Shown here piece by piece: positions 8,534 to 16,945 of a stretch of DNA of 52,943 nucleotides; positions within the stretch are counted from its first letter, which is position 1; each line of letters begins with the position of its first letter. The notes under the pieces are model-generated. The model saw only the letters and a program-made list of their open reading frames with translations, was not told the DNA's origin and made no database searches. The translations under genes and the position numbers were made by a program. The stretch lies in the NCBI GenBank assembly GCA_002239105.1, contig MPNQ01000020.1, forward strand, positions 1 through 52,943, written 5' to 3'. This DNA is from a marine group bacterium Sva0996 bin134 (lineage in GTDB: Bacteria > Actinomycetota > Acidimicrobiia > Acidimicrobiales > Bin134).

Positions 8534-8630
8534 TTTGTTCTTGTCGGGTCGCATCACGATGGCGGCTTGAGCTGGTGCCGGCTTGGTCTTGGATTTCTCG
8601 GCCAGTGCTCGTAGCGGTGAGGCTGGCGTC

Positions 8631-9560
8631 ATGAGAACCCGGATCACCGAGCTGTTGGGCATCGACATCCCCGTGGTGCAGGCCCCCATGGGCTATATCG
8701 CCCGAGCCCAGCTGGCCTCAGCCGTTTCCAATGCCGGGGCCATGGGCATTGTCGAGACCTCATCGGGCCAGCTCGACGACATAAAGGTGGAGATCGCCAA
8801 GATGCGCGACCTCACCGACCGCCCGTGGGGCGTGAACATCGCCCAGCTGCTGGTGCCCGACGCCACTGTTATCGACTTCGTGATCGAACATGAAGTGGGG
8901 TTTGTGACCACCTCGGCGGGCGACCCCAACCGGTTCACCGCCATGCTGAAAGACGCCGGGATCACTGTTTTCCACGTGGTGCCCACCTTGCGGGGAGCCC
9001 TCAAGGCGGTGGACGCCGGGGTCGACGGCCTCATCGTGGAAGGGGTGGAGGGCGGCGGGTTCAAGAACCCCCACGGGTCGTCCACCATGGTGCTCGCCCC
9101 GCTGGTCGTGGCCGAAGTCGACGTGCCGGTGATCGCGGCGGGCGGGATCTGCGACGGCGTGTCCATGGCTGCGGCGCTGGCGCTGGGGGCCGACGGGGTG
9201 CAGATGGGCACACGGATGCTGTCGGCCGCCGAGTCGCCGGTGCACGACAACTGGAAGCAGGCGGTGGTGGCGGCCGCCGAGACCGACACTGTTTTGCTGA
9301 ACCGGTTCGGCCGGCCCGGCATGCGGGCGCTGCGAACTGAACTGACCGCCGAGATGGAGCACCACGACCAGGTGCAGATGCCGGGCCTCGACCGGCTCAT
9401 GGACCAGTACTTCGGTGGTCAGATGGACGTGGCCGTCCCCTTCGGGGGCCAGGTGATGGGCCGCATCGACGAGGTGCGGCCGGTGGCCGACATCTTGGGG
9501 GAGGCCTGGGAAGACTGCCAGTACCGTCTGCGCGACTTGGGCCAGGCCGCGGCGGGCTAG
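8631..9560 (+). CDS. Nitronate monooxygenase-like FMN-dependent TIM-barrel protein
   Basis: A 309-residue protein of the 2-nitropropane dioxygenase/nitronate monooxygenase family; relatives include FabK enoyl reductases. The start at 8631 is preceded by GTGAGG. Family signatures are IPVVQAPMGYIA (residues 13-24), the phosphate-binding AAGGICDGVSMAAALALGAD and GVQMGTRML, all for FMN. The usual EAGGHxG motif, whose His is catalytic in nitronate monooxygenases, reads EGGGFKNP here, so the catalytic His is replaced by Phe. The reaction may therefore differ from nitronate oxidation. It is flanked by unrelated genes. Family assignment is secure, activity is not. Confidence 0.8.
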   Translation: MRTRITELLGIDIPVVQAPMGYIARAQLASAVSNAGAMGIVETSSGQLDDIKVEIAKMRDLTDRPWGVNIAQLLVPDATVIDFVIEHEVGFVTTSAGDPNRFTAMLKDAGITVFHVVPTLRGALKAVDAGVDGLIVEGVEGGGFKNPHGSSTMVLAPLVVAEVDVPVIAAGGICDGVSMAAALALGADGVQMGTRMLSAAESPVHDNWKQAVVAAAETDTVLLNRFGRPGMRALRTELTAEMEHHDQVQMPGLDRLMDQYFGGQMDVAVPFGGQVMGRIDEVRPVADILGEAWEDCQYRLRDLGQAAAG

Positions 9561-9648
9561 CCGGGGCGGGGTACCGGGAACATGCGGCGCGGTGCCCCTT
9601 CTGTCACAGGATTATCACCGGGCCGGGCTATGCAATGAAGAATCAGCG

Positions 9649-10902
9649 ATGAGGCTCTTCGGCTTCGCGGGCGTTCGGCATACGCAGCTCCGACTGCCCC
9701 GGGTGTGGCTCCTCGGCCCCGACCCCCGGGGCGTGCGCCAGTCGCTGGGGGCGTTGTGCATACTGGCGGTGACCAGTGTTATTGCCGGAGTGGTACTGGG
9801 CCGAAGCCACGAGCGACTGGCCGAGCTGCCCGGCCTGTTGCTTTTGGTGCCGGCGGCCATCGCTTTGCCGGGAAAGATCTTCGGTGCGCTGGGCAGCCGG
9901 CTGGGCACCGCCATCCACACCGGCACGTTCCGCCTGTCGCTGCGGTCGTCCAGCGTGGTGGGCCAAAACGTGTGGGCCTCGATGGTGCTGACCCTGGTTA
10001 TGTCGCTGGTGCTGGCCCTGCTGGCCTCGGCGGTGGCTTCGAATCTCGGAGTGGAGAACGCCATCGGCGTGGCCGACTACATGGTCATCTCGGTGGTGGG
10101 AGGCACGCTGGCCTCGGTCTTCGTGATGCTGGTGACGCTGGGCATGGCCACCGCATCGGTTCGCTGGGACCTCGATCCCGACAACGTGACCGCTCCCATG
10201 GTGACCGCCGCGGGCGACGTGCTGGCCCTGCCCGCGCTCATCTTGGCGTCCTATCTGGTGCGCCACGACGTGGTGACGCCAGTGGTGGCCGGGGTGGTGG
10301 CCGCAGCCACCTTGGGGTCTTTGGCGGCGGCCATGCGGTCCCAGGCCCTGGAGCTGCGGACCATTTTGCGGGAGTCGATGCCCGTGCTGGTCCTGGCCGG
10401 GTTCTTGTCGCTCATGGCCGGTGTCACGGTGGAGAACCGGTTCGACGTGTTCTCCGACCGCCCGGTGCTGTTGGTGCTGATACCCGGCTTTTTGGCCACC
10501 GCCGGTGCGCTGGGGGGCATCTTGGCCAATCGGCTGTCGAGCAAGCTGCATCTTGGTTTGATCGGCCCCTCGGTTGTGCCCCAGCGGCGGGCCCGCAGCG
10601 ATATGGGGGTGACCGCGGGGCTGGCCCTGCCGGTGTTCGCCTTCTTGGCCCTGGTCTCTCAGGGGGCGGGATCGCTGGTGGGCCTGGGCGGGCCGGGGTT
10701 GGACCGATTGGTGGGGATCGCACTGGTCGGCGGAGTCCTGGCCCTGGTGGTGGTAGTAGCCGTGGCCTACTACGGGACCATCGCCGCGGTTCGATTCGGG
10801 GTCGACCCCGATTCGGTGGGCATCCCGACGGTGACCGCGGTGCTCGATTTGGTGGGGGCCCTCACCCTGGTGTTCGCCATCGAGGCCATAGGGGCAGGGT
10901 GA
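9649..10902 (+). CDS. MgtE/SLC41-like divalent cation transporter, duplicated membrane domain
   Basis: A 417-residue integral membrane protein with about ten hydrophobic segments and two homologous halves. In each half a pore-like motif of the MgtE type can be seen: LPGKIFGALGSRLGTAIHTG in the first and ATAGALGGILANRLSSKLHLG in the second. These are followed by acidic motifs DPDNVTAPMVTAAGD and DPDSVGIPTVTAVLD. The Asp residues correspond to metal ligands in MgtE. It lacks the N and CBS domains that gate MgtE, so it resembles eukaryotic SLC41 and archaeal two-domain proteins. The PhoU/TrkA-C gene that follows by 44 bases probably supplies the regulatory part. The start is ATG 9649; a frame from 9592 is possible. 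Mg2+ is the best substrate guess. Confidence 0.72.
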   Translation: MRLFGFAGVRHTQLRLPRVWLLGPDPRGVRQSLGALCILAVTSVIAGVVLGRSHERLAELPGLLLLVPAAIALPGKIFGALGSRLGTAIHTGTFRLSLRSSSVVGQNVWASMVLTLVMSLVLALLASAVASNLGVENAIGVADYMVISVVGGTLASVFVMLVTLGMATASVRWDLDPDNVTAPMVTAAGDVLALPALILASYLVRHDVVTPVVAGVVAAATLGSLAAAMRSQALELRTILRESMPVLVLAGFLSLMAGVTVENRFDVFSDRPVLLVLIPGFLATAGALGGILANRLSSKLHLGLIGPSVVPQRRARSDMGVTAGLALPVFAFLALVSQGAGSLVGLGGPGLDRLVGIALVGGVLALVVVVAVAYYGTIAAVRFGVDPDSVGIPTVTAVLDLVGALTLVFAIEAIGAG

Positions 10903-10946
10903 GGGGCAGGGTGAATTGCTAATGGCTAGTTTGGAGGGAGTTCACA

Positions 10947-12173
10947 ATGGACGATAAACCCCGCAATCTTCGGGCCATGCTCGCTGAGGCCAAAGACCTT
11001 TCCGAGCTTATGGTGGATCTCGCCTATGCCGCCCTGTACTTCGGCGATCCGGACATGGCCACCGAGGTCGATGAGCTCGAGATCAAGATGACCGAGTTGG
11101 TGCAGGGCATGCGGGCGGTGTGCATCATGGCCGTGCGCCATCCCCGGGAGGCCGACGGCATGTCGTCGGTGCTCCAGGTGATCAGCGCCATTGAGCGGAT
11201 CGCCAACGACGCGGTGGACATCTCCCGGATCGTGACCCGCCGTCTAGGAATTCCCGCTGAGCTGGTGGCCGACATGTCTTCGGCAGAAGAAGTGTCGCAC
11301 CGGCTGGTGGTGAACGAGGGCTCGCACATGGTGCGCCGACCGCTCGGCGATCTTGAGCTGCCGGTGGTGGCCGGGATGCGGGTCATGGCCGTCCGGCGGG
11401 ACCGCAGCTGGATCACCGACGTGGGGGGCGACCAGATGATTATGCCCGGCGACGTGCTCTTTTTGCGGGGCTCACCGGCAGGGATCATGCGGCTGCACCA
11501 ACTGGCCGCCGCACCCATGCGGCAGGAGCCGATGGCCCCCGAAGATCCCTGGATCTCCGATCTGGATCGGGCGGTGGACGTGCTGGTGGAGATGAAGGAC
11601 CTCTCGGAGGCTGCGGTGGGGCTGGCCTACTCCGCGCTAGTGCTCAATGACCGGGGCTTGGCTGCGGAGGTTCGCCAACTGGAGGGCCGGCTGGACGAGA
11701 TGAACCACCAGCTTGAGCTGTGGGTGCTGCGGGCCGCGGCCGACAACATCGACCCTTCCCCGCTGAGGGGCTTGCTCCATCTCGGCCAGGCCGCCGAGGA
11801 CATCGGCGATCAGGCCCGCCAGATGATCTCGCTGGTGGAACAGGGCGAGGAGGTCCACCCCATCTTGGAGATCGCCCTCGGCGATTCCGACGAGGTAGTG
11901 GTTGATCTGCCGGTGGCGTCGGGCAGCGGAGCCGACGGCACCTCGCTGAAGCAGTTGGCCCTCAACATCGAGCCCGGCTTCACCGTGCTGGCCGTCCGCC
12001 GGGCCGGCCGCTACATGTACCGCCCCCGGGGCAGCGCCGTGCTGTACGCCGGCGACGAGATAATCGCCAGCGGCCCCGACGAAGGCCGCGAAGCCCTGGC
12101 CGCCCGCTTCGGCTGGAACCTAGTACGAGAAGAAGAAGGCCTAGAAGACGAACTCCAGCCCATGGGCTCGTGA
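10947..12173 (+). CDS. Duplicated PhoU-like/TrkA-C (RCK_C) regulatory protein
   Basis: A 408-residue soluble protein with a tandem layout: PhoU-like helical domain (about 8-110), RCK_C/TrkA-C domain (about 130-185), a second PhoU-like domain (about 200-295) and a second RCK_C domain (about 315-395). The second half repeats the first: AEAKDLSELMVDLAYAALY matches VEMKDLSEAAVGLAYSALV, and the domain ends MPGDVLFLRG and YAGDEIIASG also match. RCK_C domains bind small ligands and gate cation channels and transporters. It has an excellent SD (GGAGGGAG) and follows the MgtE-like gene, so both very likely form one transport unit: a double membrane domain with a double regulatory subunit. The ligand is unknown. 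Confidence 0.78.
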   Translation: MDDKPRNLRAMLAEAKDLSELMVDLAYAALYFGDPDMATEVDELEIKMTELVQGMRAVCIMAVRHPREADGMSSVLQVISAIERIANDAVDISRIVTRRLGIPAELVADMSSAEEVSHRLVVNEGSHMVRRPLGDLELPVVAGMRVMAVRRDRSWITDVGGDQMIMPGDVLFLRGSPAGIMRLHQLAAAPMRQEPMAPEDPWISDLDRAVDVLVEMKDLSEAAVGLAYSALVLNDRGLAAEVRQLEGRLDEMNHQLELWVLRAAADNIDPSPLRGLLHLGQAAEDIGDQARQMISLVEQGEEVHPILEIALGDSDEVVVDLPVASGSGADGTSLKQLALNIEPGFTVLAVRRAGRYMYRPRGSAVLYAGDEIIASGPDEGREALAARFGWNLVREEEGLEDELQPMGS

Positions 12174-12228
12174 TCTGGAACTTTGAGTCCTCGATTGTTG
12201 ATCGATCTCTGGGCAACTCGAAGCAGGG

Positions 12229-13419
12229 TTAGAGCCGTAGGGGAGTGTTGGCTTCGAACTGAGGCTTGGGCGGCTCTTGCCAGGGGGGCCGTAAGTGGCG
12301 GCGGCCGGTGTCGGGGTGTTTTTCGACGGCCCAGTTCCGGTAATGAACCTTCTGATGGCAGTCATGGCACACCAGCACCAGGTTGTCGGGCTGGGTGGGG
12401 CCGCCGTCTTGCCATTCCACTATGTGATGGGACACGCACCATTCGGGGGCTTTGGCGCAGCCGATGCAGCCCTGGTCTCGGGCTTCCAGGGCGACCCGTA
12501 AGGCGAAGTTGGGATGCCGGCTGGTGCTGCCCATCCAGATCGGCTCGCTATCGGCCTCACGGAACAGACCGGTCAAGATGTCGGCATCGCAGGCCAGCCG
12601 GTGGAATTCGGGGGCCGGTAGGGGAGTGCCGTCGGCCAGCCGGGGATTGCCCAGCTTGTTGTCCACAAGGTCGTAGCTGGCCATCAGCAGCAAGGTGGTG
12701 CCCTGGGGCTGCTCGTGGCCGCCATTGGAAACCGTGCGGGTGATCAATCGCTCCAAGGCGTCAGCCCGGCGGTGCCGGTCAGCGGTGTGCTCCCGGCGGT
12801 TGTCCTGCCGCCAGTCGTCGTCGGTCGCCTTGTTCAGCGCCACCCGGATGCCGGCCGCAGCCGAGGGGTCAAATAGAGCAAAGAGCTGCCACATGCCGTC
12901 GTCTCGTTCGGTGAAGCTGGCCGTGCGCTTCTTCCTCTGGCGCTCCAGGCGCTTGGCCCCGTCGTCGTCGGCCAACTCGTTCTGGTGGTCGCGCACTGTC
13001 TTGCGCAACTGTTCCGGCGACTGCGTCTCTGCCGCGGCCAGCATCTTGGCCTCGTCCATCGGCCCGCTCTCGGCAGCCGAACCCAAGATCCGGGCATGCT
13101 CCGAGTTGATCCGGCTATCCACCAGGGCGTCCCGAGTCGCTTCCAGCTTCTCAAGCTGATCCGCGCTGCGCATGGTCCGCTGAGCCTGATGCCCCGACTG
13201 CCGCAATTCGCCCTTGAGTGAATTCAAAGCATCAAATGAACTGCTGCGCCGAGTCTTCTCAGCCACAACCTCAGCCAAGAACCCCTCCAGCCGGTTCCGC
13301 CCCTGCCCAATCAACCGCAGCCGAGCATCCAAGGATGCATCGTCCAACGAGGCCACATCCACCGCCTCAACACACACCCCGCCCCCACCATTTCCGCAGG
13401 TCACAGCCCCAAAATCCAT
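12229..13419 (-). CDS. DUF222 family HNH endonuclease-like protein
   Basis: A 396-residue protein with the DUF222 helical region (roughly residues 20-300) followed by an HNH nuclease domain (318-360). The HNH part shows CIGC, then CVSHHIVEWQDGG with His331 and His332, PDNLVLVCHDC and HQKVH, so the metal-binding Cys pairs and catalytic His are intact. Such genes are numerous in actinobacterial genomes (the 13E12-repeat type) and are often viewed as mobile or selfish; their role is unknown. It lies at the left edge of the defence island and is convergent with the PhoU/TrkA-C gene. The start ATG has no strong SD. Confidence 0.85.
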   Translation of the reverse strand: MDFGAVTCGNGGGGVCVEAVDVASLDDASLDARLRLIGQGRNRLEGFLAEVVAEKTRRSSSFDALNSLKGELRQSGHQAQRTMRSADQLEKLEATRDALVDSRINSEHARILGSAAESGPMDEAKMLAAAETQSPEQLRKTVRDHQNELADDDGAKRLERQRKKRTASFTERDDGMWQLFALFDPSAAAGIRVALNKATDDDWRQDNRREHTADRHRRADALERLITRTVSNGGHEQPQGTTLLLMASYDLVDNKLGNPRLADGTPLPAPEFHRLACDADILTGLFREADSEPIWMGSTSRHPNFALRVALEARDQGCIGCAKAPEWCVSHHIVEWQDGGPTQPDNLVLVCHDCHQKVHYRNWAVEKHPDTGRRHLRPPWQEPPKPQFEANTPLRL

Positions 13420-13728
13420 GCCACAAGTCTACCGACGCCAGTGACAGTATCTCTCACTACGTCAGCCGAATTGACCGAATCCCGGTGTTTGCAACGAGCA
13501 AGAGTTCAACTGAGTCCGAAAACCTCGGCGAGGACCTCCACTGCTCTTGCCGCGCTGAAGCTCGAGTTCGACGCTCTGCCGAGTGAAGAAGACTGAGATA
13601 AACTGAAAATATATTAAAGACTTTGATCGGGCTATTTTGGTCTGGGATGCTTACTGATTGAATACGCCGGTACTGGTGCGGTTCGATAGTAAGCAGATAG
13701 AGGCCCTCCTGAAAACAGGGAGTGACTG
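13420..13728. other. Gap between the HNH gene and sspE-like gene
   Basis: The 309 bases hold no convincing gene. Composition changes within it: the left half is GC-rich, while 13586-13640 is rich in A and T and includes TATATT near 13609, a possible -10 box for the sspE-like gene, without a clear -35. A short frame over 13520-13580 looks protein-like but has no start and may be a remnant. Confidence 0.5.
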
Positions 13729-15867
13729 ATGGGCATTCATTACGAGACAACGACCCTCCGTGAAATTGTTGACTCGCACACTCGCGGCAAACTCGTATTG
13801 CCTAACTTCCAAAGGGAATTTGTATGGTCAGTCGAAGACCAGCGGAAGCTACTGACATCACTTCTAGCGGATATCCCCATTGGGGCTGTACTTCTGCTGC
13901 TCGGGAAGTCGTCTGACTTCGCGGCGCGGCGCTTCGGGCGACAGGCAGCGGCTGAGCCGACTGATGAGTGTACTTTCTTGCTTGATGGCCAGCAGAGGCT
14001 CTCCTGTGTTCACCACTTCCTGAGCGATCCGCTGGGAGAGGAGCCTGAGTGGGAGCGGATTACCAGGGACACATACTACAACCTGCGGTATCGATGGCTT
14101 GTTCGAGTGGTGCCTGGCCAGGCAAAGCCAGACCCCTTCGGATACTTCCACCTCCACTTCCGTGGAATCCGAGAGGAGCCAGAAGCCCTTGGCGACTTTG
14201 TCGAGACCCGCAGGGTGAGGTTGGCAGGAAGCAACGGTGACGTTGCTCACCCAGCGTGGCTCGAAGGGGAGCTAGCCGACGAGGCCAGCAACGAAGGGGA
14301 GCTTAGGTATCGGATCGCACACCATCTCGCTATTCAAGGCCTCGTCCCTCTGTGGGAGGTGATCTCCAGAGCCGACGATCCAAGTTCGCTTCATGGGATG
14401 GCGCTTCAGATCATCGCCCAACGCCGCGCGGAAGAGCTAGCGGCGCGGTCGGGGCCTGCCGATGAAGCAATCCTTGCCGCAGCGCAAGAAGTTCGCCCTG
14501 ACCTCGTACAGGCCCGCGACGACGTGACATACACAGACCTCGCAGATGTCATCACATCCATGTCCGCCACTTGGGTGAAGGCCATGCGGGACCACTTCGA
14601 TGAACTTGGCGATCGAGAGGTCCCCCAAGTAATCCTGCCTGGAGAAGAGATTGACCGGGCAATCCCAATCTTCGAGGTGATGAACCAGGGGGGTACGCCA
14701 CTAACAACATTTGACTTGGTCGTAGCCAAGATGGCGCGCCTGGCAGTGGATCGGGAGACTACCGAGAGAAGCCTTGCTGAGCAGCTGATCCAACATGCCT
14801 CAGACTCCACCGTCGAGGTTACCGATGCGCGCTGGAACGGCAACAGCGCCCTACGACCGGAATTGTGGAGGGTCAACGAATACAACTTCGTTGTGGAACG
14901 TGACTCGCTATCAAACAACTTCAAGAACGCACTCCTCAATATCCTTTCAGTAAAGGCCCACAGTGCGGGCTCTTCCGTAGCTGACCTCGATACTGATCAC
15001 ATCAAGCGCCCTGCGATCCTGAAGCTCGACGCCGCTCAGATAGAAGATTTATGGAAGGACGCCGCCAATGCTGTCATCAGAGCCTGGGCATTCCTGAGCC
15101 TCCGCTGTGGAATCCGCAACAGCGCAGATCTTCGCAACAAGCTCATCCTTCTCCCTATCGCCTTTGCTGTCTCTGATGATGAGATATGGGGCTACTCAAA
15201 GGCGCTAGATCAGTTGGAATACTGGTATTGGTGTACCACTTTGGCGGGCACGTATACGGAGCGACAGACCGATAACTGCGTCAACGACATCAAACAGCTC
15301 AATGCGTGGCTGATCGAGGGTGAACCGAACCCATTCACAGGTCGAGAAAGCCACGTGCTGGCCGCACCCAAATACAGCGATGACACAACATTGCTTCGTT
15401 TGCACGAAGAGGACGAGGTTACGTCCGACGTCGGTGACTACATCGCGCAGTATGTGCTCAGCCGAAACCCGCAGGACTTTCTAGAAGGTGCGAGGCTCGC
15501 AGCCTGGGACTTCGAACAGGAACTTGAGCTACACCATGTGATCCCACTTCAGACTGCAACTTCTGTCGGTGAGTCGACGAACAAGCTCCGGTCCCGAGCT
15601 GAGCAGCGCCATGTGCTGAACAGCCCGCTCAACAGGACCTTTATCCTCAAACGAAGCAACCGCCTTCTCGGAGCCCGGCCAGTTCACAATTACATGGAAC
15701 ATGTGCCGACATCATCCCCGTTGACACACCTTCTTCCATCTGGCGCTGCCAACTACCAGAAGCAATCGACTGAAGATGATGACCAGTACTACCAACGTGT
15801 CCTCCGTATGCGGTATGACCATCTCAAGCAAGCAATCTACGAAGAGCTCGGTCGACTGCTGGGCTAG
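13729..15867 (+). CDS. sspE: DUF262 and HNH/DUF1524-like restriction protein, SspE-like
   Basis: A 712-residue protein. The N-terminal DUF262 domain has LPNFQREFVWSVEDQRKLL (residues 24-42), the nucleotide-site motif DGQQR (86-90) and FEVMNQGGTPLTTFDL around Asn319. DUF262 relates to ParB/Srx NTPases. Near the C-terminus HHVIP (602-606), followed by NSPLNRTFILK and NRLLGARP, resembles the His/Asn layout of HNH/DUF1524 nucleases. This is the architecture of SspE and of GmrSD type IV enzymes. In SspE the NTPase is stimulated by phosphorothioate DNA and the nuclease nicks phage DNA. Next to sspABCD genes, SspE is the better reading. The SD is GGGAG. It is transcribed separately and converges on the seven-gene operon. 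Confidence 0.75.
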   Translation: MGIHYETTTLREIVDSHTRGKLVLPNFQREFVWSVEDQRKLLTSLLADIPIGAVLLLLGKSSDFAARRFGRQAAAEPTDECTFLLDGQQRLSCVHHFLSDPLGEEPEWERITRDTYYNLRYRWLVRVVPGQAKPDPFGYFHLHFRGIREEPEALGDFVETRRVRLAGSNGDVAHPAWLEGELADEASNEGELRYRIAHHLAIQGLVPLWEVISRADDPSSLHGMALQIIAQRRAEELAARSGPADEAILAAAQEVRPDLVQARDDVTYTDLADVITSMSATWVKAMRDHFDELGDREVPQVILPGEEIDRAIPIFEVMNQGGTPLTTFDLVVAKMARLAVDRETTERSLAEQLIQHASDSTVEVTDARWNGNSALRPELWRVNEYNFVVERDSLSNNFKNALLNILSVKAHSAGSSVADLDTDHIKRPAILKLDAAQIEDLWKDAANAVIRAWAFLSLRCGIRNSADLRNKLILLPIAFAVSDDEIWGYSKALDQLEYWYWCTTLAGTYTERQTDNCVNDIKQLNAWLIEGEPNPFTGRESHVLAAPKYSDDTTLLRLHEEDEVTSDVGDYIAQYVLSRNPQDFLEGARLAAWDFEQELELHHVIPLQTATSVGESTNKLRSRAEQRHVLNSPLNRTFILKRSNRLLGARPVHNYMEHVPTSSPLTHLLPSGAANYQKQSTEDDDQYYQRVLRMRYDHLKQAIYEELGRLLG

Positions 15868-15908
15868 AGCGACGCAAGCTCAGGGAACGTCAGGGAGCCC
15901 GAGACCTT

Positions 15909-15939
15909 CCAGAGAACCAGCGTGGTTCACCGGTTCTGG
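15909..15939. terminator. Candidate hairpin between convergent sspE-like and PLD genes
   Basis: CCAGAGAACC pairs with GGTTCTGG around a central loop (stem AACC/GGTT and CCAG/CTGG with a small bulge); an alternative stem AACCA/TGGTT lies inside. It is in the 94-base gap between two convergent stops and could serve both strands. There is no U tract, so intrinsic termination is uncertain. Confidence 0.3.
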
Positions 15940-15961
15940 GCAGGCCTTGAGTAGGAATCAG

Positions 15962-16936
15962 CTAGGGCTGCTTTCCTGATGAGGCAGCGTTAGGAGCGTC
16001 TTGGCCGACAAAGATCAGAGTTTCGCTGTACCGAGGCTTCTGATATTGCCAACGATCTGCCTGGAAGTGGAGTAGCCACCTCATCAATGTCTGCAGCCTT
16101 TCGGCTGCTGGTTCTCTGGTCTCCCCTGACCACCTGCGCACTATCTGCAGCATTTCGCCAAAACGCCGGGGATTTTCGAGCTTGCGCTCTAGCTCACGCA
16201 CTAGCGGATGCTGCAAGAGCTGCATAGATATGTGCGTATGGAAGAGATCGCTTGTCAGTAGCGGAGGTACTTCAAGTGCGATGAGATCGAAGGTGGCAGC
16301 TTGAGCGGCAGACGCCGTCAATCGGTGGTGGTAACCAAAATAGAGAGCCTCAAGGTCAGCAGGGTCGCGTGTTGTCGGCGTCCACAAGATCGCGTTTACT
16401 GACATGTCGTCAATTGGGAGCATTGACTCGCTTTGGCCAACCCCTCCTGCTTTGTCGAGATGTGAGCGGAATTCGTCATGGATGGCATCGTCCACCCTGA
16501 CGCCCGTTTCCACGAGACGCTTCACCAGGGATTCGAGCGCCTCGAAGTAGCTGCCGTGCGCCGGAAGGACGACTTCGTCGTTCGGCGCTGCTGTCCAGCC
16601 GAGTGCGGTACTGGTTATGTTTGCTGATCCTGCGATCCCCTCGGTCTCACTCAATACGATCTTCGCGTGAAGTCGAGGTTGTAGAACAAGGTGGTCATTC
16701 CGCTCACGAAGGATGTGCCAGATCTCAAGATCGTTAACTCCTGCTATCAGCTCTATGAGACGCCAACGAGTTACAACAGTGGTGCTCACAGTCGGCGACG
16801 CTTCCTCGAGAATCCGCAGGAGTGCGTGTGTCTTGATGAACGGAGCGACCAAGAAGAGGCGGGAACTAGCGCGACGCGCCACGCCAAGAATTGCGTCTCC
16901 AGGGGAGTCAACAGCTAGCTCTATGCCGGATGGCAA
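15962..16936 (-). CDS. PLD-family protein with one HKD motif (candidate SspH)
   Basis: A 324-residue protein, last gene of the seven-gene operon, beginning ten bases after the GHKL ATPase stop. The first ~115 residues form a phospholipase-D-like phosphodiesterase fold with one active-site motif: His90, Lys92, then GSAN at 103-106 (RLHAKIVL and GIAGSANITS). Single-HKD proteins act as dimers; bacterial examples such as Nuc and BfiI cut DNA. The C-terminal ~200 residues are not recognised. In this context it is most likely the nuclease of the helicase/ATPase/PLD effector arm, matching the third gene of the published sspFGH cassette by position. Substrate and cutting activity are inferred. Confidence 0.68.
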   Translation of the reverse strand: MPSGIELAVDSPGDAILGVARRASSRLFLVAPFIKTHALLRILEEASPTVSTTVVTRWRLIELIAGVNDLEIWHILRERNDHLVLQPRLHAKIVLSETEGIAGSANITSTALGWTAAPNDEVVLPAHGSYFEALESLVKRLVETGVRVDDAIHDEFRSHLDKAGGVGQSESMLPIDDMSVNAILWTPTTRDPADLEALYFGYHHRLTASAAQAATFDLIALEVPPLLTSDLFHTHISMQLLQHPLVRELERKLENPRRFGEMLQIVRRWSGETREPAAERLQTLMRWLLHFQADRWQYQKPRYSETLIFVGQDAPNAASSGKQP

Positions 16937-16945
16937 ACCGCGTGC

